From the NCBI GenBank assembly GCA_022494885.1, contig JAGVSM010000508.1, forward strand, positions 1-64,000: a stretch of 64,000 nt of DNA, read 5' to 3'. Positions 22,120 through 33,479 of the stretch are shown piece by piece. The first letter of the stretch is position 1; the number at the start of each line of letters is the position of its first letter. The position numbers and the translations under genes are program-made. The stretch comes from Micrasema longulum. Its lineage: Eukaryota; Arthropoda; Insecta; Trichoptera; Brachycentridae. The notes below the pieces were generated by a model. It was not told where the DNA came from and made no database searches. It saw nothing but the letters and a program-made list of their open reading frames with translations.

Positions 22120-22345
22120 ATACAGTAGAACTCTGTTTATCCAAACTACAGTCATTTAAATTGCCAAATATCCAAATCGTTATCAGGAAATAAAAAATAA
22201 AGGAGATTTTTTTATTTTAAATTTAATTGTGTAATTAACTATGCTGGACGTGTTTGCAAGTTTTTAACGTAATTCCGATTTTCTGTATTATTTCAAAAGC
22301 AATTAAATCTGGCACTCATGAATCCGGACAAAATGAATTTTGTTG
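22120..22345. mobile_element. possible pogo/Tigger-type MITE remnant
   Basis: Begins TACAGTAGAACTCTGTTTAT, like the CAGTAGAACCTCGATTATCC termini of pogo/Tigger elements, with AAATATCCAAATC and GAATCCGGACAAAATG farther on. No clear inverted right end. Confidence 0.35.
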
Positions 22346-22979
22346 TATTTTTAATTTAATTTAGAGACTATTTTTTGATTTGTTTATTTTATGTAAATCA
22401 AACGTTTGTCATTTCTATGTGCTATACGTTATTATAAAATTATATCTAGTTGAACTATATTATTGATCCCTACTGTGGACTAACTTCCTTTCTTGACTTT
22501 CTTGTGTCCTAATAAATGTAAAATAGTTAATTATTTGTGATATCGAAATAAATATATTGTTTATTTATTATAACAATTTCTTCATGCGTTTGTTAGCGGT
22601 AGCGACGCGCGACGGGTAATAATTAGGTACTACAGCTAGATAACTTCAAAATCAGCATTGCAGACCCGGAAAAATCCAAAATCTAAAAAAAGTGAGATGT
22701 TAATTGAAACTTATTCAGAATACAATTTTTTACAATAATTATAACATTATCAGTTGAAAATACGGCTTTATTTGTAAGAACTTGACTTTTTAATTGTCGG
22801 GTTTGTTGCAAATATGACAACCTCTACGTGAGTATTGTAAAGTTAGAATGTATAATTTAAATATATTATTTCACTACTGTTTCTTGACATAACCATGCTT
22901 ATGTCATCACTGCTTACTTGTAAAATATTTACAGATTATAATAAAAAAATGAAGTTTAAAAAAAATATGAAGTTAAGAA

Positions 22980-23070
22980 TTTTTTTATTTATTTATAAAT
23001 TTATTGCAAAAAAATAATAGACATACTTAATAATAACAGGGAATCTATATAAAACCAATTAATGTCAAAT
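22980..23070 (-). pseudogene. LINE 3' tail, minus strand
   Basis: TTTTTTTATTTATTTATAAA followed by TTATTGCAAAAAAATAATAG, typical of a reversed LINE A-rich tail. Short and uncertain. Confidence 0.35.
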
Positions 23071-23476
23071 GAAAACGGAGTGTTCTCTGTTTATGATAGT
23101 CTCTATCTCTTATGGCACAGCCTGTTCTAAGATGGAGATTTTCTATCTTTAGAGAATATGTAGTCCTATACTAATAAAACAATAACATAAAAAAGACAAA
23201 CTAAAACTACTTAATTATAAATGCCTAGCTAATCAAATGTAAGAAATTAAAAATCGTTATTATACAAATATAAAGTATATATTTATGTGCCAATAATACA
23301 TGTTATTTAAACATAAATAATATAACAAATATAAAGCAATGAAATATATGAAAATATAAAAAAATATGTGTACCAATTATGTAAAGTACTAAGTTTTTTT
23401 ATTTACATAATTGTATCAGTTTATTACGATTTGATAAAAATAAAGAAAGATGGATTTTGCCGAGTTTACAAATAGA

Positions 23477-23655
23477 GTTACCCACTAATAACGTACTTAA
23501 ACATTTTTTATTTACCTCCATGAATGGTACAAAAAAGACAAGTCATGCATTCAAATCATCATAACATGATTATGATGGATCGCAACTTTCCTATTTGTAG
23601 TATCTATCTATTCATAGAAGAAGATATAATACCGCATGTGTTTTTAGTGGGTAAC
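23477..23655. mobile_element. short TIR element candidate, about 179 bp
   Basis: GTTACCCACTAA at 23477-23488 and its exact reverse complement TTAGTGGGTAAC at 23644-23655. No ORF between them. No other copy seen in the window. Confidence 0.45.
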
Positions 23656-23659
23656 ATAA

Positions 23660-24490
23660 AAATGCTGATTATAAAGTAAGCTAGCTGTAGTAATTACCCC
23701 ACGGTATTATTGGAGTACCATTTTCTACGACTTTTAATTTTGATTTAGAATCACGAATGTTTACAGACTATTTATTAAATGTTAGAAACTATCATTTCTT
23801 TTGTTTTAAATCTTTTATGGATATGTGTAACACGAGTCTACATAGATTACAAGACTTGATATATCTTTCTTATTTATTAAAATGATGAAGTTCTATTTTA
23901 TGTAATCTTCAAATGGACATTTTCACATCGGATTTGGAAAGTAAAATTTGTATAAATATGCTAGATTTCAATACAAAAAAACATTTATCCTTACTATGCG
24001 AGGAATAATTATACGAATGAAAGTGACGCCAATACCGCAATAAATTTGTTTTACTGTGTAAGAATGTGCACGAGAATACAACTTACAGCAAGGAATACAG
24101 AGACGCTGTTCTGTGGCCGGTGTTTGTGTGAATGAGGCGAAAATAAAAGAAGAAATTCGTTCAAAAACGAAAATTTTAAACTTTTTTTTCTTCGTATATT
24201 TTACAAAGTTTGGGTACATAATTAACTTATTGTTATGTCGAATTTTTCGTTCATGTACAATTTCGGTTAGCACTACACTTACAATAGAGTCCTCTAATAT
24301 ATTTCTTACATAAAATTAGATAACTGATTTCTGAGGTAGTTATTACGGATGTCAGTCATGACTAGAGGGGAAAAGGGAACATTGAAGCCATGAAAATGTT
24401 CCCTTTAGGGGTGTGGGATTAGGAAGATCTCTTACTTTTATTAAGACATTGGGAGGAGCGCATCGCAAACAAAGAAGTCTCCACAAAAAG
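23660..24490. other. AT-rich intron sequence, nothing recognised
   Basis: Open frames of 66 and 101 codons on opposite strands (23968-24313) overlap each other and match no family. Confidence 0.4.
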
Positions 24491-24945
24491 AAATATCACA
24501 TTTTTTAAAGTAATAAAGATCTATGAAATACTGTCCAGAAAAAAAAATTGTTGCTAATTATTGGTAAGTAGCATAAAAAATATTTTTTAATTTGTAATTT
24601 TAAATTCCCGCTAAAATGGTCATTCCATTGGCCACGCCCCCAATACGTCACGATTCATTTTTATTTGTCCCTGTCCATTGAAATTTGTTAGGAACATTAT
24701 CACGAATCTCGACGTCACAGCGACCAAGGCCAAACACGTCGCGTTTTTCTACGCGCGTATTCTAATTATTATATAAGGGGCGCGGGCGTGGCCAATGGAA
24801 TCATCGTTTTTGCGGGAGTTCTAAATTACAAATTTAAAAGTATTTTTTATGCTTCTAATAATTATTTTAAGCAAAAAAAATATTTTACTGGACAGTATTT
24901 CATTAACCTTTATTACTTTTAAAATTAAAAAAAAATGTGATATTT
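24491..24945. mobile_element. 455-bp MITE with long terminal inverted repeats, family D
   Basis: Left end AAATATCACATTTTTTAAAG, then TAATAAAGATCTATGAAATA and CTGTCC. The right end is the reverse complement (GGACAGTATTTCATTAACCT to AATGTGATATTT). The inverted arms continue inward to CATTCCATTGGCCACGCCCC / GGGCGTGGCCAATGGAATCA. No ORF. Confidence 0.82.
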
Positions 24946-25069
24946 CCCTATTGTAGGGGCCTTCATTATTTTTATCATAAAAACTAAATAGCTACTGTCG
25001 CATTTGTAGACGAAAAACTAATACTTTTAAAAAATGTAGTGAACATGGACACAATACGAGAATATCAGT

Positions 25070-25330
25070 ACAATATCATATGCAAAATTCTAAAACGAGA
25101 CAAGGACAGTCGAGACTAATAAACCAGAGACTGAAATTATATAATAAACTACCTGAGGTGCTATTCTGGACCACTCTCGCGGCACGAGAAAACAGTTTCT
25201 CTCGTGTATTTTGTATGTTAACACACGAGATAATACGGCCACGAGAGCGTTTGAAATACAAGTCCAGATAAAACTAAAGAAGAGACTCAGACAACCTTTA
25301 CAAAAGGTGTTAAAAATATTATCATTAACA
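25070..25330 (+). pseudogene. LINE ORF2 C-terminal remnant
   Basis: GRLKLYNKLPEV-like text (INQRLKLYNKLPEVLFW) at 25110-25160, as in the LINE C-terminal 'LYN-LP' motif, and a shared tail with 36520-36640 (ACTAAAGAAGAGACTCA, AAAATATTATCATTAACAA). Heavily decayed. Confidence 0.5.
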
Positions 25331-25389
25331 ATAGAATATGAATTTAAAAAGGAAAAAAATATTTAAATAGGTGCGAAGGTTTTCACGGT

Positions 25390-25725
25390 CACTGTTATCA
25401 ATATGTTTCTTTTTTGGGTGATACCGTGTGTGTTGGATTTGTTCCGACGTTTCGGCTGCCATTGCAGGAGCCATCTTCAGGGATTTGTAGAAAAAAGTGT
25501 GTGTTTAATTAAACTCAACATGGTTCCCAGCACTGCATACTAGAAAAATGAATAGAAATGTGCCTACTGCCGACTGCGACACGGTACAAATAACTAGTCC
25601 TTAAACACACACTTTTTCCTACAAAACACTCAGTTAACCTTGAAGATGGCTCTTGCAATGGTAGCCGAAACGTCGGAACAAATCCAACACACACGGTATC
25701 ACCCAAAAAAGAAACATACTGTAAA
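25390..25725. mobile_element. inverted-repeat element with CCGAAACGTCGG termini (Penelope-type pLTR or foldback)
   Basis: Left block GTGATACCGTGTGTGTTGGA, TTTGTTCCGACGTTTCGGCT, GCAGGAGCCATCTTCAG. The right block is the reverse complement (GAAGATGGCTCTTGCAATGG, GCCGAAACGTCGGAACAAAT, CCAACACACACGGTATCACC). Arms are about 120 bp around a 100-bp core containing a further small inverted repeat (AAACACACACTTTTT / AAAAAAGTGTGTGTTTA). The GAAACGTCGG motif is common at insect Penelope-like element ends. Confidence 0.65.
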
Positions 25726-26439
25726 AAATATTTTGTTAAATGAATGTAATCCGTAAAGGAATATATTTTTTTATTTTTAAATCGTCTCCAGGATACTTTT
25801 TTTTTATTTCAATTTTATATTTTTATTGAATTTGTGAGTTGTGAGTCTGGGACCCATTCGCGAACAATCTATTCACAGTAGACTCTACACACATCGATCA
25901 TTTGTATTTTTTGCACAGTTTGTTGGAATACGTATGATTTGACATTTTCAATTTTCTCCAAGAATAAATTTAATCATATTTGTTTGTACATAGTCGGAAT
26001 TTCCGTCACAGCTGTTACGAAAAGAAGTCAAGGGGAGACATGCGACAACCCTTTTCACATTGTATATATGTACATATGTAAATCATAAACCGTTTTATTA
26101 TTGATTTACGTTCCTATCAGTTACCAAACGCTCCCCTAGATAACCTTCTTCCGGTTTTATATTTATTCCCTTGTCTTCTGTATAAATCATGGAAATTTGG
26201 ACTCCTGCGACCTCCCGCGGAGTGCGTCTGTTCAATATTTAAAACTAGCGCAGGCTGTGCCTCTTCTGTTAGCTTTGCTGATAAAATTGTACAAAAATAT
26301 GTGTAACTTTTATAAAATATAAATTAAAATACAACATCATTTAATACTTCAAATATAATTTTGATTAACGTCTATTTCTTCATCGTTTTGCTGCGCAAAC
26401 GTTGGATGCTTTTGTCTTGAACACAATTATTTATATTAA

Positions 26440-27050
26440 AATTTATTTCAACAGAGAGGGAAAACATTTTTGAGAAGGGAATATGGAAGGCTAGGCATTT
26501 ACAGGGCTTATGACCTGTTATTGGCTGGTTTAAGTGGCCACTTTACACACTGTGTAACATCCACCATTCTGTTCATGTTTGAACATCCACATTTCCTCAA
26601 CTCTTCCATCCGTTGACTTTTGTGAAGTAAAAGAGCTGAAACCTTTATCACGTGGGTGAGATTCATCCGACTGAACCAAATCACTAGGCAACGCCTGAAA
26701 ACAATTTTCCAATTTTTATACTTCTTTTTTTACCAGGTAGTAATTCAACAATGTTTGAGTATGTCCAAATGCTTGCAGACTGGCTGGATTTCCTCCCTAG
26801 GGAGTTTTTCATCTTTAAATTTATTTCAACAGAGAGGGAAAACTTTTTTAAACACTTAAACTAGCCAATGACAGGTCATAAGCCCTGTAAATGCCAACCC
26901 TTCATATTCCCTTCTCAAAAATGTTTTACCTCTCTGTTGAAATAAATTTAAATGTGAAAAACTCCATAAGTCATTAAGTCATTAACAACGTAGGGAGGAA
27001 ATCCAGCCAGTCTGCAAGCATTTGGACATACTCAAACATTGTACAATTAT
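26440..27050. mobile_element. foldback family E, diverged subfamily, tandem pair of partial copies
   Basis: First part 26440-26745 holds TTTCAACAGAGAGGGAAAAC, GGGCTTATGACCTGTTATTG, TTTACACACTGTGTAA, CTAGGCAACGCCTGAAAACA. Second part 26746-27044 is itself palindromic, bounded by CAACAATGTTTGAGTATGTC and GACATACTCAAACATTGTAC, with CTCCCTAGGGAG inside. This subfamily uses GCTTGCAGACTGGCTGG where the main one has TTTGTAGACAAGGACTGG. Confidence 0.75.
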
Positions 27051-27599
27051 TTATGTATACATTGTACATACTATTTTTGTATTAAACTTAAATTATTTTT
27101 AAATTGTGTTTTTCATTGTATCTATGTTTTTTACCATATTCTTCTTTCACTTAACTTTCTAAAGGTTTTATGGATATTCTGCTTTTTTTATATCTAAAGT
27201 TTTTTTCGCCTTTACGTAAAAATATCTAATTTTTTTAAAGTACCTTTGTATTATATATTTGAAAACGCTTACACAAATATCTGGGTAACCTAAATATAAT
27301 TGATTTAAATAGAAGTTAATTAAGGATAAAATCTATTTTATGTTCTTGTAACTAATACTTTTTTTGTTAATTTATTTTATTCTTTCTTTTGTTATAAAAT
27401 CACAATCCAACAGGTCCTTTTAAAGTATTTGAAAGATTTTTTTAAATAAATTTTAACGTGTTTTTATTTTTATACCATAGATTTTGATTTCGAAAAAATT
27501 TAGAATTTCTATTTAAAGAAAAGAATTTAAAAAGTAAGATATTTTATTAACAATAAAAGTAATTGAGGTTTGTAATTCGAATTGATAAGTTATCGAGTG

Positions 27600-27725
27600 T
27601 TCTCAGGTCGACGCCGACGCCGACGTTTGCCCCGGTTTCCAATATCCGGTGGCGCCGCTACGCCGACGCCGTGCCACTCGATGTACCTATCGCTTTGACT
27701 CATTACGAGTCACACCTTAACTAAC
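27600..27725. other. isolated GC/CpG-rich patch
   Basis: CGACGCCGACGCCGACG near 27610 and CTACGCCGACGCCG near 27658 are short direct repeats in an otherwise very AT-rich intron. No ORF of note. Could be a regulatory island or a foreign insertion fragment. Confidence 0.45.
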
Positions 27726-27999
27726 CACTTTACACGCACGTTCATTCTATTAATTGGTTTTGAAAAAAACAAAATTTTCTTTGGTTTTTAGCAGGCATCA
27801 TTAATTTAATTCAATTCAATTAAGAATTAATTTAACAAACATATTTATAAAAAATGTTTACTAGATTTAGGTATAGAAAAATCGGAAAACTTACTTAAAA
27901 CATTCTAAAATAATAAATGGTATACTTAAATATTGTTTTACTCTATTATAAATTAACTAGTAGGTAGTTATTGTTTATTTTTGCATAAAAATGTCTGCC

Positions 28000-28085
28000 T
28001 TAAAACAGGTTGTACCTAGTTTGGCAGACTAGACATGATCCAGAGAAATCTATTACTGAAGTATACATGTAGTAAATAAAGATAT
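28000..28085 (+). pseudogene. LINE 3' UTR end
   Basis: CTGCCTTAAAACAGGTTGTA, AGTTTGGCAGACTAGAC, ending GTAGTAAATAAAG. Resembles the fragment at 60050-60115 (CTGCCTTAGAACGGGGAAGC, TTAGGCAGTTTAGATG). Confidence 0.5.
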
Positions 28086-28214
28086 TTTTTGTTAATAAAC
28101 CATGATTATGTTATAATTATTGTTTTCATTTTTAATTCTGAAATATTGTAAAGTCTTTCTTATGTGTCAATTATTTTTTTAATTGATATAATTACTTAAT
28201 CTAGTACTAATGGA

Positions 28215-28870
28215 TGAACATCTATGCTGGCGAACTCATACTAATAAATTAAGCCTCAAAATATTTTTCGGTCTACACTCACTTTGAAGATTGCAAAAAT
28301 TATTACCCCTTAATACTAAATGCTCACCACTCGTGCAAGCATTAATACTATCCATTCTAGATTACGCTGATGTTTCCATGACTGATTTAAGCTGTGAGCA
28401 ACTCGATAAACTTGAAGGACTTCATAATGCATACACAAGGTACATTTTTGGTCTTAGGAAATATGACCACTTTCTGATTATCGTAGGCACCTGAAATTGC
28501 TGAAAATTAGACAACGGGGAAACTATCACTCCCTCTTGCTTTTGTTTACTATACTTCATAGTCCTAACGCTTCTATATACCTCCGTGAAAAATTTTGACA
28601 CTTTTCAGTTCATGATTTACCTCTTCGTTCTAGTTCTCAAAGCACCCTCTAAATACCCATCCACAACTCCTTTTTCTTCTCCAACTCATATAGTGGACAT
28701 GCGGCTCGACTGTGGAATCATCTCCCATCCACTATCGAAGATGTTACCAGAGTATCTCTGTTTCAATCACGTCTGAAAAAATATCTCCTTTCTCTTCCTT
28801 AATCTCTCCTCCTTTTCTCTATCTTTTTTATTCCCTTTTCCCATTTCGTAATAATATTGATTTAAGGTAA
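28215..28870 (+). pseudogene. LINE ORF2 C-terminal region, family L
   Basis: Frames encode LQKLLPLNTKCSPLVQALI-like text, DYADVSMTDLSCEQLDKLEG, RYIFGLRKYDH, then after frameshifts KWLKIRQRRDYHSLLLLF-like and AARLWNHLPSTIEDVT-like segments. These are the RT thumb and C-terminus of a LINE. An inverted copy lies at 36640-37145, where frames complement this one. Confidence 0.75.
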
Positions 28871-28969
28871 TTTATATACGAATACAGTTATTTCTATTTT
28901 TTTATATCGTTAGCTTTTTTATTTCGATTCAATATGTTTTGCAACTTGAATTAAAAAATGAAACTCATA

Positions 28970-29095
28970 TTTTATTGGTTGGAAATTGCCATTTGGCAAT
29001 AAGCCCGCCAATATACAAGAAACATCATGAACAAAAAATTTTTTTTTTTTTTTACTATTCCTGGTTTGAAAAAATATATATACATAACTAACCCA
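28970..29095 (-). pseudogene. LINE 3' end with hairpin, minus strand
   Basis: ATTGCC-ATTT-GGCAAT at 28985-29000 is a perfect hairpin beside AAGCCCGCCAATATAC. Similar to 31440-31530. Confidence 0.5.
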
Positions 29096-29364
29096 TGCCA
29101 CAAATTATATACTTTTTCACTTATTAAGTTGTGACATTAAACTGCAATCATGTAAAGTTAAAGAAAATCACATGCGTCGTTGTTCTACGATCATAAAATA
29201 AAATGCTAATTTTTCAGAATACGGTTTTGAAATTTAACATACTTTTAAAAAATACAATTTATAACATTTCTTGATTTAATATTTAACAAAAAGGTTTTCT
29301 TTTTACCAAGCTCTTTCTTGTACCATTTATAATATATTTACAAGTTTTAAACAATTATTTTTTT

Positions 29365-29615
29365 TTACTTACGCACCCACACACACGCACCCTCTCCCTC
29401 ATTCATTTACGCATACACACATTTACATACACATGAATACAAACGTCACACACATAAAATTACGTAAACTCTTTTTTTATATATTATGTGTCATTAGATT
29501 CACAGTGGATTTTTTTAATTGACTTAAGTATTGTTAATATTTTTCTACTTATTTTGTTTATGTTATAGCTGTAAAAATCCCAAATAAAATAAAATAAAAT
29601 CATGACGATATAACC
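29365..29615 (+). pseudogene. LINE 3' UTR with ACAC-rich tract
   Basis: ACGCACCCACACACACGCAC tract, then TTATGTGTCATTAGATTCAC and a terminal AAATAAAATAAAATAAAATC repeat. Layout matches 45650-46080. Confidence 0.45.
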
Positions 29616-29984
29616 AATTAATTTTATAAAGTATTTTAATTTTTTTTATTTTTCACAAGTCCTTATCTTAACTGCTCCATGTTCGCATTGCATAACTTTG
29701 TACTGAATATTTCTACCAGCTGCGCGTCTCATAAGGTGACTTGCTGGCGAATACTTTAATTGATCTTAATTGATCTTCTTAGTACAGAAGACTACTTTGT
29801 GCCCCTTTAAGAAAACTTAAGATTAATTGAAAACGGAAACTCTCGTAATTAAGGATTAGGTTTTGTAAGAGCTTTGCTTAATCTAATATGCAGCATCATC
29901 TCCGTACCCTCGCTTCAACTATCTTTCTGACTTGAAACAGTTTTCTTAAAACCAAATAAAAATAATGATAAAGCGGTTTAAATA

Positions 29985-30190
29985 AAAAATAAGGCATTTA
30001 GTACAGCCTGTAGGCGAGTCATTTTATTCATTGGTAGACCTGCGTAGATACCATTACAATAATCGACTCTAGACACTACAAACGCATTTATTAATTGACG
30101 GGCGGCATCAACTGGCAAATTTTTGCGTATGCATTTAATCGCGCGGACTAAAAAACTGGCGTCATATGTCAACAGAATACTATCAAACGA
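29985..30190 (-). pseudogene. LINE reverse-transcriptase thumb fragment
   Basis: Minus strand: SFLVRAIKCIRKNLPVDAAR, QLINAFVVSRVDYCNGIYAG, LPMNKMTRLQAVLNA. The 'AFV-SR-DYCN--AGLP---RLQ-V-NA' pattern is characteristic of CR1/jockey-type LINE RTs. Confidence 0.8.
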
Positions 30191-30811
30191 AAATGGTATT
30201 TAGGAAATAACGCTCGAAATACTACTCTCCCAATAGAGAAGCTTGAAATAATATCTGTAATCTGCAAGTGAACTTAGCAAAGAAAATATACGCACTGGGT
30301 TTTTGAATGTTAAAATACAGTATACATTTTGTATTGAAAAATAAGCTGCAATAATCGGAACCGGGCAATGCGCTGGGTGCGCATTCGGCAGCTTATATTT
30401 ATTTTTTGAGGAAGATATAAACAGTGACGTTAATTTATAACAAATAAAGATTATTTTATTTATTCTCCTATAATTAAAACTACTATAAAACATTATTATT
30501 GGTAGTGAAATATAATTGTAAGCTGCGAATAATCGATTATATGGACGGTTCGCCTCTGTGGGATATCCTTTTCAATACCCATTCATCGCTCTAATTGTTT
30601 TGCCTCCTCTTTCACTCGGAATAATCTATCAGCTAGCCGCTCTTTATTCACATTTAAATCACGGTTGAAATGTAACTAAATAAATATTTGAGTTTTTCCT
30701 TTCTCCTCCCTTTCTCTTCATAGTTCAGTGGAGATATTTGGTTTATTTTTGTTTCTAAAAAATAATAAAAATATAAATGTTTTATAATTAACACATTCTA
30801 ATACATACACA

Positions 30812-31400
30812 ATATTATTGTTATCAAAAACATTTTCCACTTTGTGGTATTTTTATTTTATTTTATTTATTTTTATTTTCTTTTATTCAGGAAACATACA
30901 GTACAGTTACAAAGTTTAATATTTTACATAATTGGACTTTATTCTAATGGACCAGTGATGTTTCCATATTAAAAAGCAATTAAATGTAAGGTTAATTATG
31001 AAAGTATAAAAAAGAGAAGGAAAAAGAAAACATAACACTCGAACATCACAAAATTATGTCATATTCCACTAAAATCAAATGTTTTTTTGTACATTTCGTT
31101 GCTAAGCACAATAGTTTTGTGGTATGACATTTTACACTTATTTGTTTATAATTTTTTTTAAACCACTTAATTTTTTTAATTACACTTTGACCGGTTTCGA
31201 GGTTACTACCTCATCGTCAGGAATTTAACTAACTTATAATTACACACGTTGCTATTTATATAAAAAAATATTGTATGAAAGAGACAGAAAATTGAAAGAA
31301 AGAGAGAGAAAGAAGATAAAATAAATCATAACGGGAATAGCTTTAAAAGAGGACTCGAAGTTAAATTTAATTGATTATTTATTATTTAAAGTTTTATTAT
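30812..31400 (-). mobile_element. Penelope-like element 3' part, interrupted by a LINE
   Basis: 30812-30850 plus 31126-31400 match the ends and 3' region of the element at 60119-60776: TTGTTATCAAAAACATTTT, GACATTTTACACTTATTTG, GACCGGTTTCGAGGTTACTA, CCTCATCGTCAGGAATTTAA, then AAAGAGGACTCGAAGTTAAA. A 265-bp LINE sits at 30851-31115. Confidence 0.8.
30851..31115 (-). mobile_element. truncated LINE inserted into the Penelope-like element, with 10-bp target duplication
   Basis: TTTGTGGTAT occurs at both 30841-30850 and 31116-31125. The uninterrupted sequence at 60.14 kb has this motif once. The insert begins with a TTTTATTTTATTTTATTTAT run (reversed A-rich tail), so it is a LINE 3' end in minus orientation. 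Its TAATTGGACTTTATTC recurs reversed at about 44900-44910. Confidence 0.85.
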
Positions 31401-31439
31401 TTAATCAAAAAAATGTTCATTTACTACTTATTTGGTTTG

Positions 31440-31530
31440 GGTAAGTAGAAAGAAACTGCCATAAGGCAATATGCCCGCCCATATGTATACAAACTGTATA
31501 TGCATATAAAGTTTTTAAATAAATAACATA
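31440..31530 (-). pseudogene. LINE 3' end with hairpin, minus strand
   Basis: GAAACTGCCATAAGGCAATA and TGCCCGCCCATATGTATAC, similar to 28970-29095. Confidence 0.5.
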
Positions 31531-31599
31531 AAAAATGAATAGGTGCTTAGATTTTCAAGGGCACGAAACTAATATTAAAATTATCCAGGGTTCTACGGT

Positions 31600-32245
31600 A
31601 CTCTATAGTTAAGAATATTGTTCCGGCAGAAATTTACACACAAAGAAGTTATAAAGTTCTCCCGTATAAAACACTTAAAACTCTGCCAGGTCTAGGATTA
31701 CTGTGGCTTTGTATCATTTTAAAACAATTTAATAATAATAATTTCAAAATTCCCCTCAAATATAACTATAATACACGCTTCAGGTGTAATGATGGTTTGG
31801 TGGTACCAAAATATGTAATAAGTATGGTAATAGAATGCTTCATTATTTAGTACCTAACATTTTGAATTTATTGCCCAAAAAACTTAAATTTAACACACAA
31901 TACAAGAGCAAAATAAGAGAATTCCTACTCGATCAAAACTTTATAAATGAATATTTATTAACTAGTTTATGTGTAAAAAAAATTATTTGTAATTTTTAAT
32001 GTATTTTCTTTCTTGTATTGTGAAAACAAAAAAATTATGTTTTTATAATTGATCTTTCCGGCTCTTAATTATATCTGTAAATTAATTCCTTTAATAAACA
32101 AAGGTAATATTATATAAGTTAGTATTAATATAAATCTCCACCAGCAAGCCACAGAAAGTGGCATGGTGGGATTTTACTTACTGTAAAAATAAATTAAGTG
32201 TTAAAATGTATACCTACTAATGTAAATAAAAAAATAAAAAAACTG
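31600..32245 (+). pseudogene. LINE ORF2 C-terminus and 3' UTR
   Basis: Broken frame: LKTLPGLGLLWLCII, TRFRCNDGLVVPKY, NRMLHYLVPNILNLLPKKLK, SKIREFLL. This matches the 'TR-------VP---T--G-R---Y--P--WN-LP--IK' layout of LINE C-termini. The 3' UTR contains CTCCACCAGCAAGCCACAG and ends in AAATAAAAAAATAAAAAA. Confidence 0.65.
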
Positions 32246-33090
32246 TTATCAAAGTATCGTCGTCTTTGGGTGATTTTTTACCAGAATAATTTACTATCCT
32301 TATTTTTACACTCATATTTTTTTAATCATACTTTCATCACCTTCAAATTACAATAAACTTCTACCAAGAATATTTATCAACAAACTTCAATGTTTTTTTT
32401 TATAACAATGTGTTTGTTATATTTGACTTTCGCTCTGAATCGGTTTTGTCAGAAAATTAACGTGCCGAGACTGTCGCATACTTAAGGTTTCCTGATATGT
32501 GTATAAACTACTATACAACATTTCATAGATACACCTTGATTATAATTTAACAAATAGATATGTTAATTTCGGGAACAAACAACTGCTGTGAAATTATTCC
32601 ACTATTATTATTTGTTAGTAAAGGAAAGGCGCCATGGGGTGGTTCAAAAACAGATTTCATCGTAAGTGATGAATTATGTATGACGAGCTTTGTTAGCATC
32701 CGAGAGTACTTATCCGAAACTATTAGCGTATACGCTCAGAGTTATTTAAAAAAATTAAAACACATTCTTACCCCTATTGCAGTAACTGACAAAATGATTT
32801 GCTAAAATCATACGTTTTGAAAATCTAGCTAATGTATTTTTCTGGGTGGTAATAAAACAATAGCAAAAAACAAAGGCAAATACGAAAGACAAGACTTATA
32901 ATAAAATATAAAAAGTACATCATAATGTTCCCTTAATTACATGAGTAAGTTTGAATTGTGTTAAATAAACTCTACCAGCTAACTAAAGCCAAGAAATCGG
33001 ATATACTTAGACGAGATGATTCCAACTTTAACTCTTTAGAGAAATAAATGCCGTTTATACTATATGATACGTTTTTTTATATATATCATT
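32246..33090. other. AT-rich intron sequence, nothing recognised
   Basis: An 81-codon open frame at 32560-32805 matches no family I know. Confidence 0.4.
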
Positions 33091-33094
33091 CCCT

Positions 33095-33360
33095 TATTCG
33101 TTCCAAAGGTGCATAGGGCTCAACAGTGGTATTTTTGGGCTCAACAATGGTATTGCCGCAGCATATCATCAATTATTTGTCATAAAAATTAAAAGATGGT
33201 CAGTTTTATACCCTAGGCGCCAGTCCAAGGACTATGAAATATTGCCGTGGAAAACCATGCTTTAATTCAATATTGTGCGTCGATCGTGTTTGTAATCAAA
33301 CCCGGGATATCGGGCATGTTAAAAAAACATTTTTTTCACTAGACCACAAGGCGGAGTAAT
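33095..33360 (-). mobile_element. tRNA-derived SINE, family B, minus strand
   Basis: GGTGCATAGGGCTC, GCGCCAGTCCAAGGACTATG, AAATATT, then reversed B-box text AATCAAACCCGGGATATCGG and CTAGACCACAAGGCGGAG (A box in reverse). Confidence 0.7.
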
Positions 33361-33479
33361 CTCCAATTAATTTCATCTTTCAGAATTTTAACCCAGAAGT
33401 CACAATCAGGTTGAAAACACTTGTCCAGGATTCTGGATCTATTCCACACACAGAAAAGCATTATACAAAGTAAAATATA

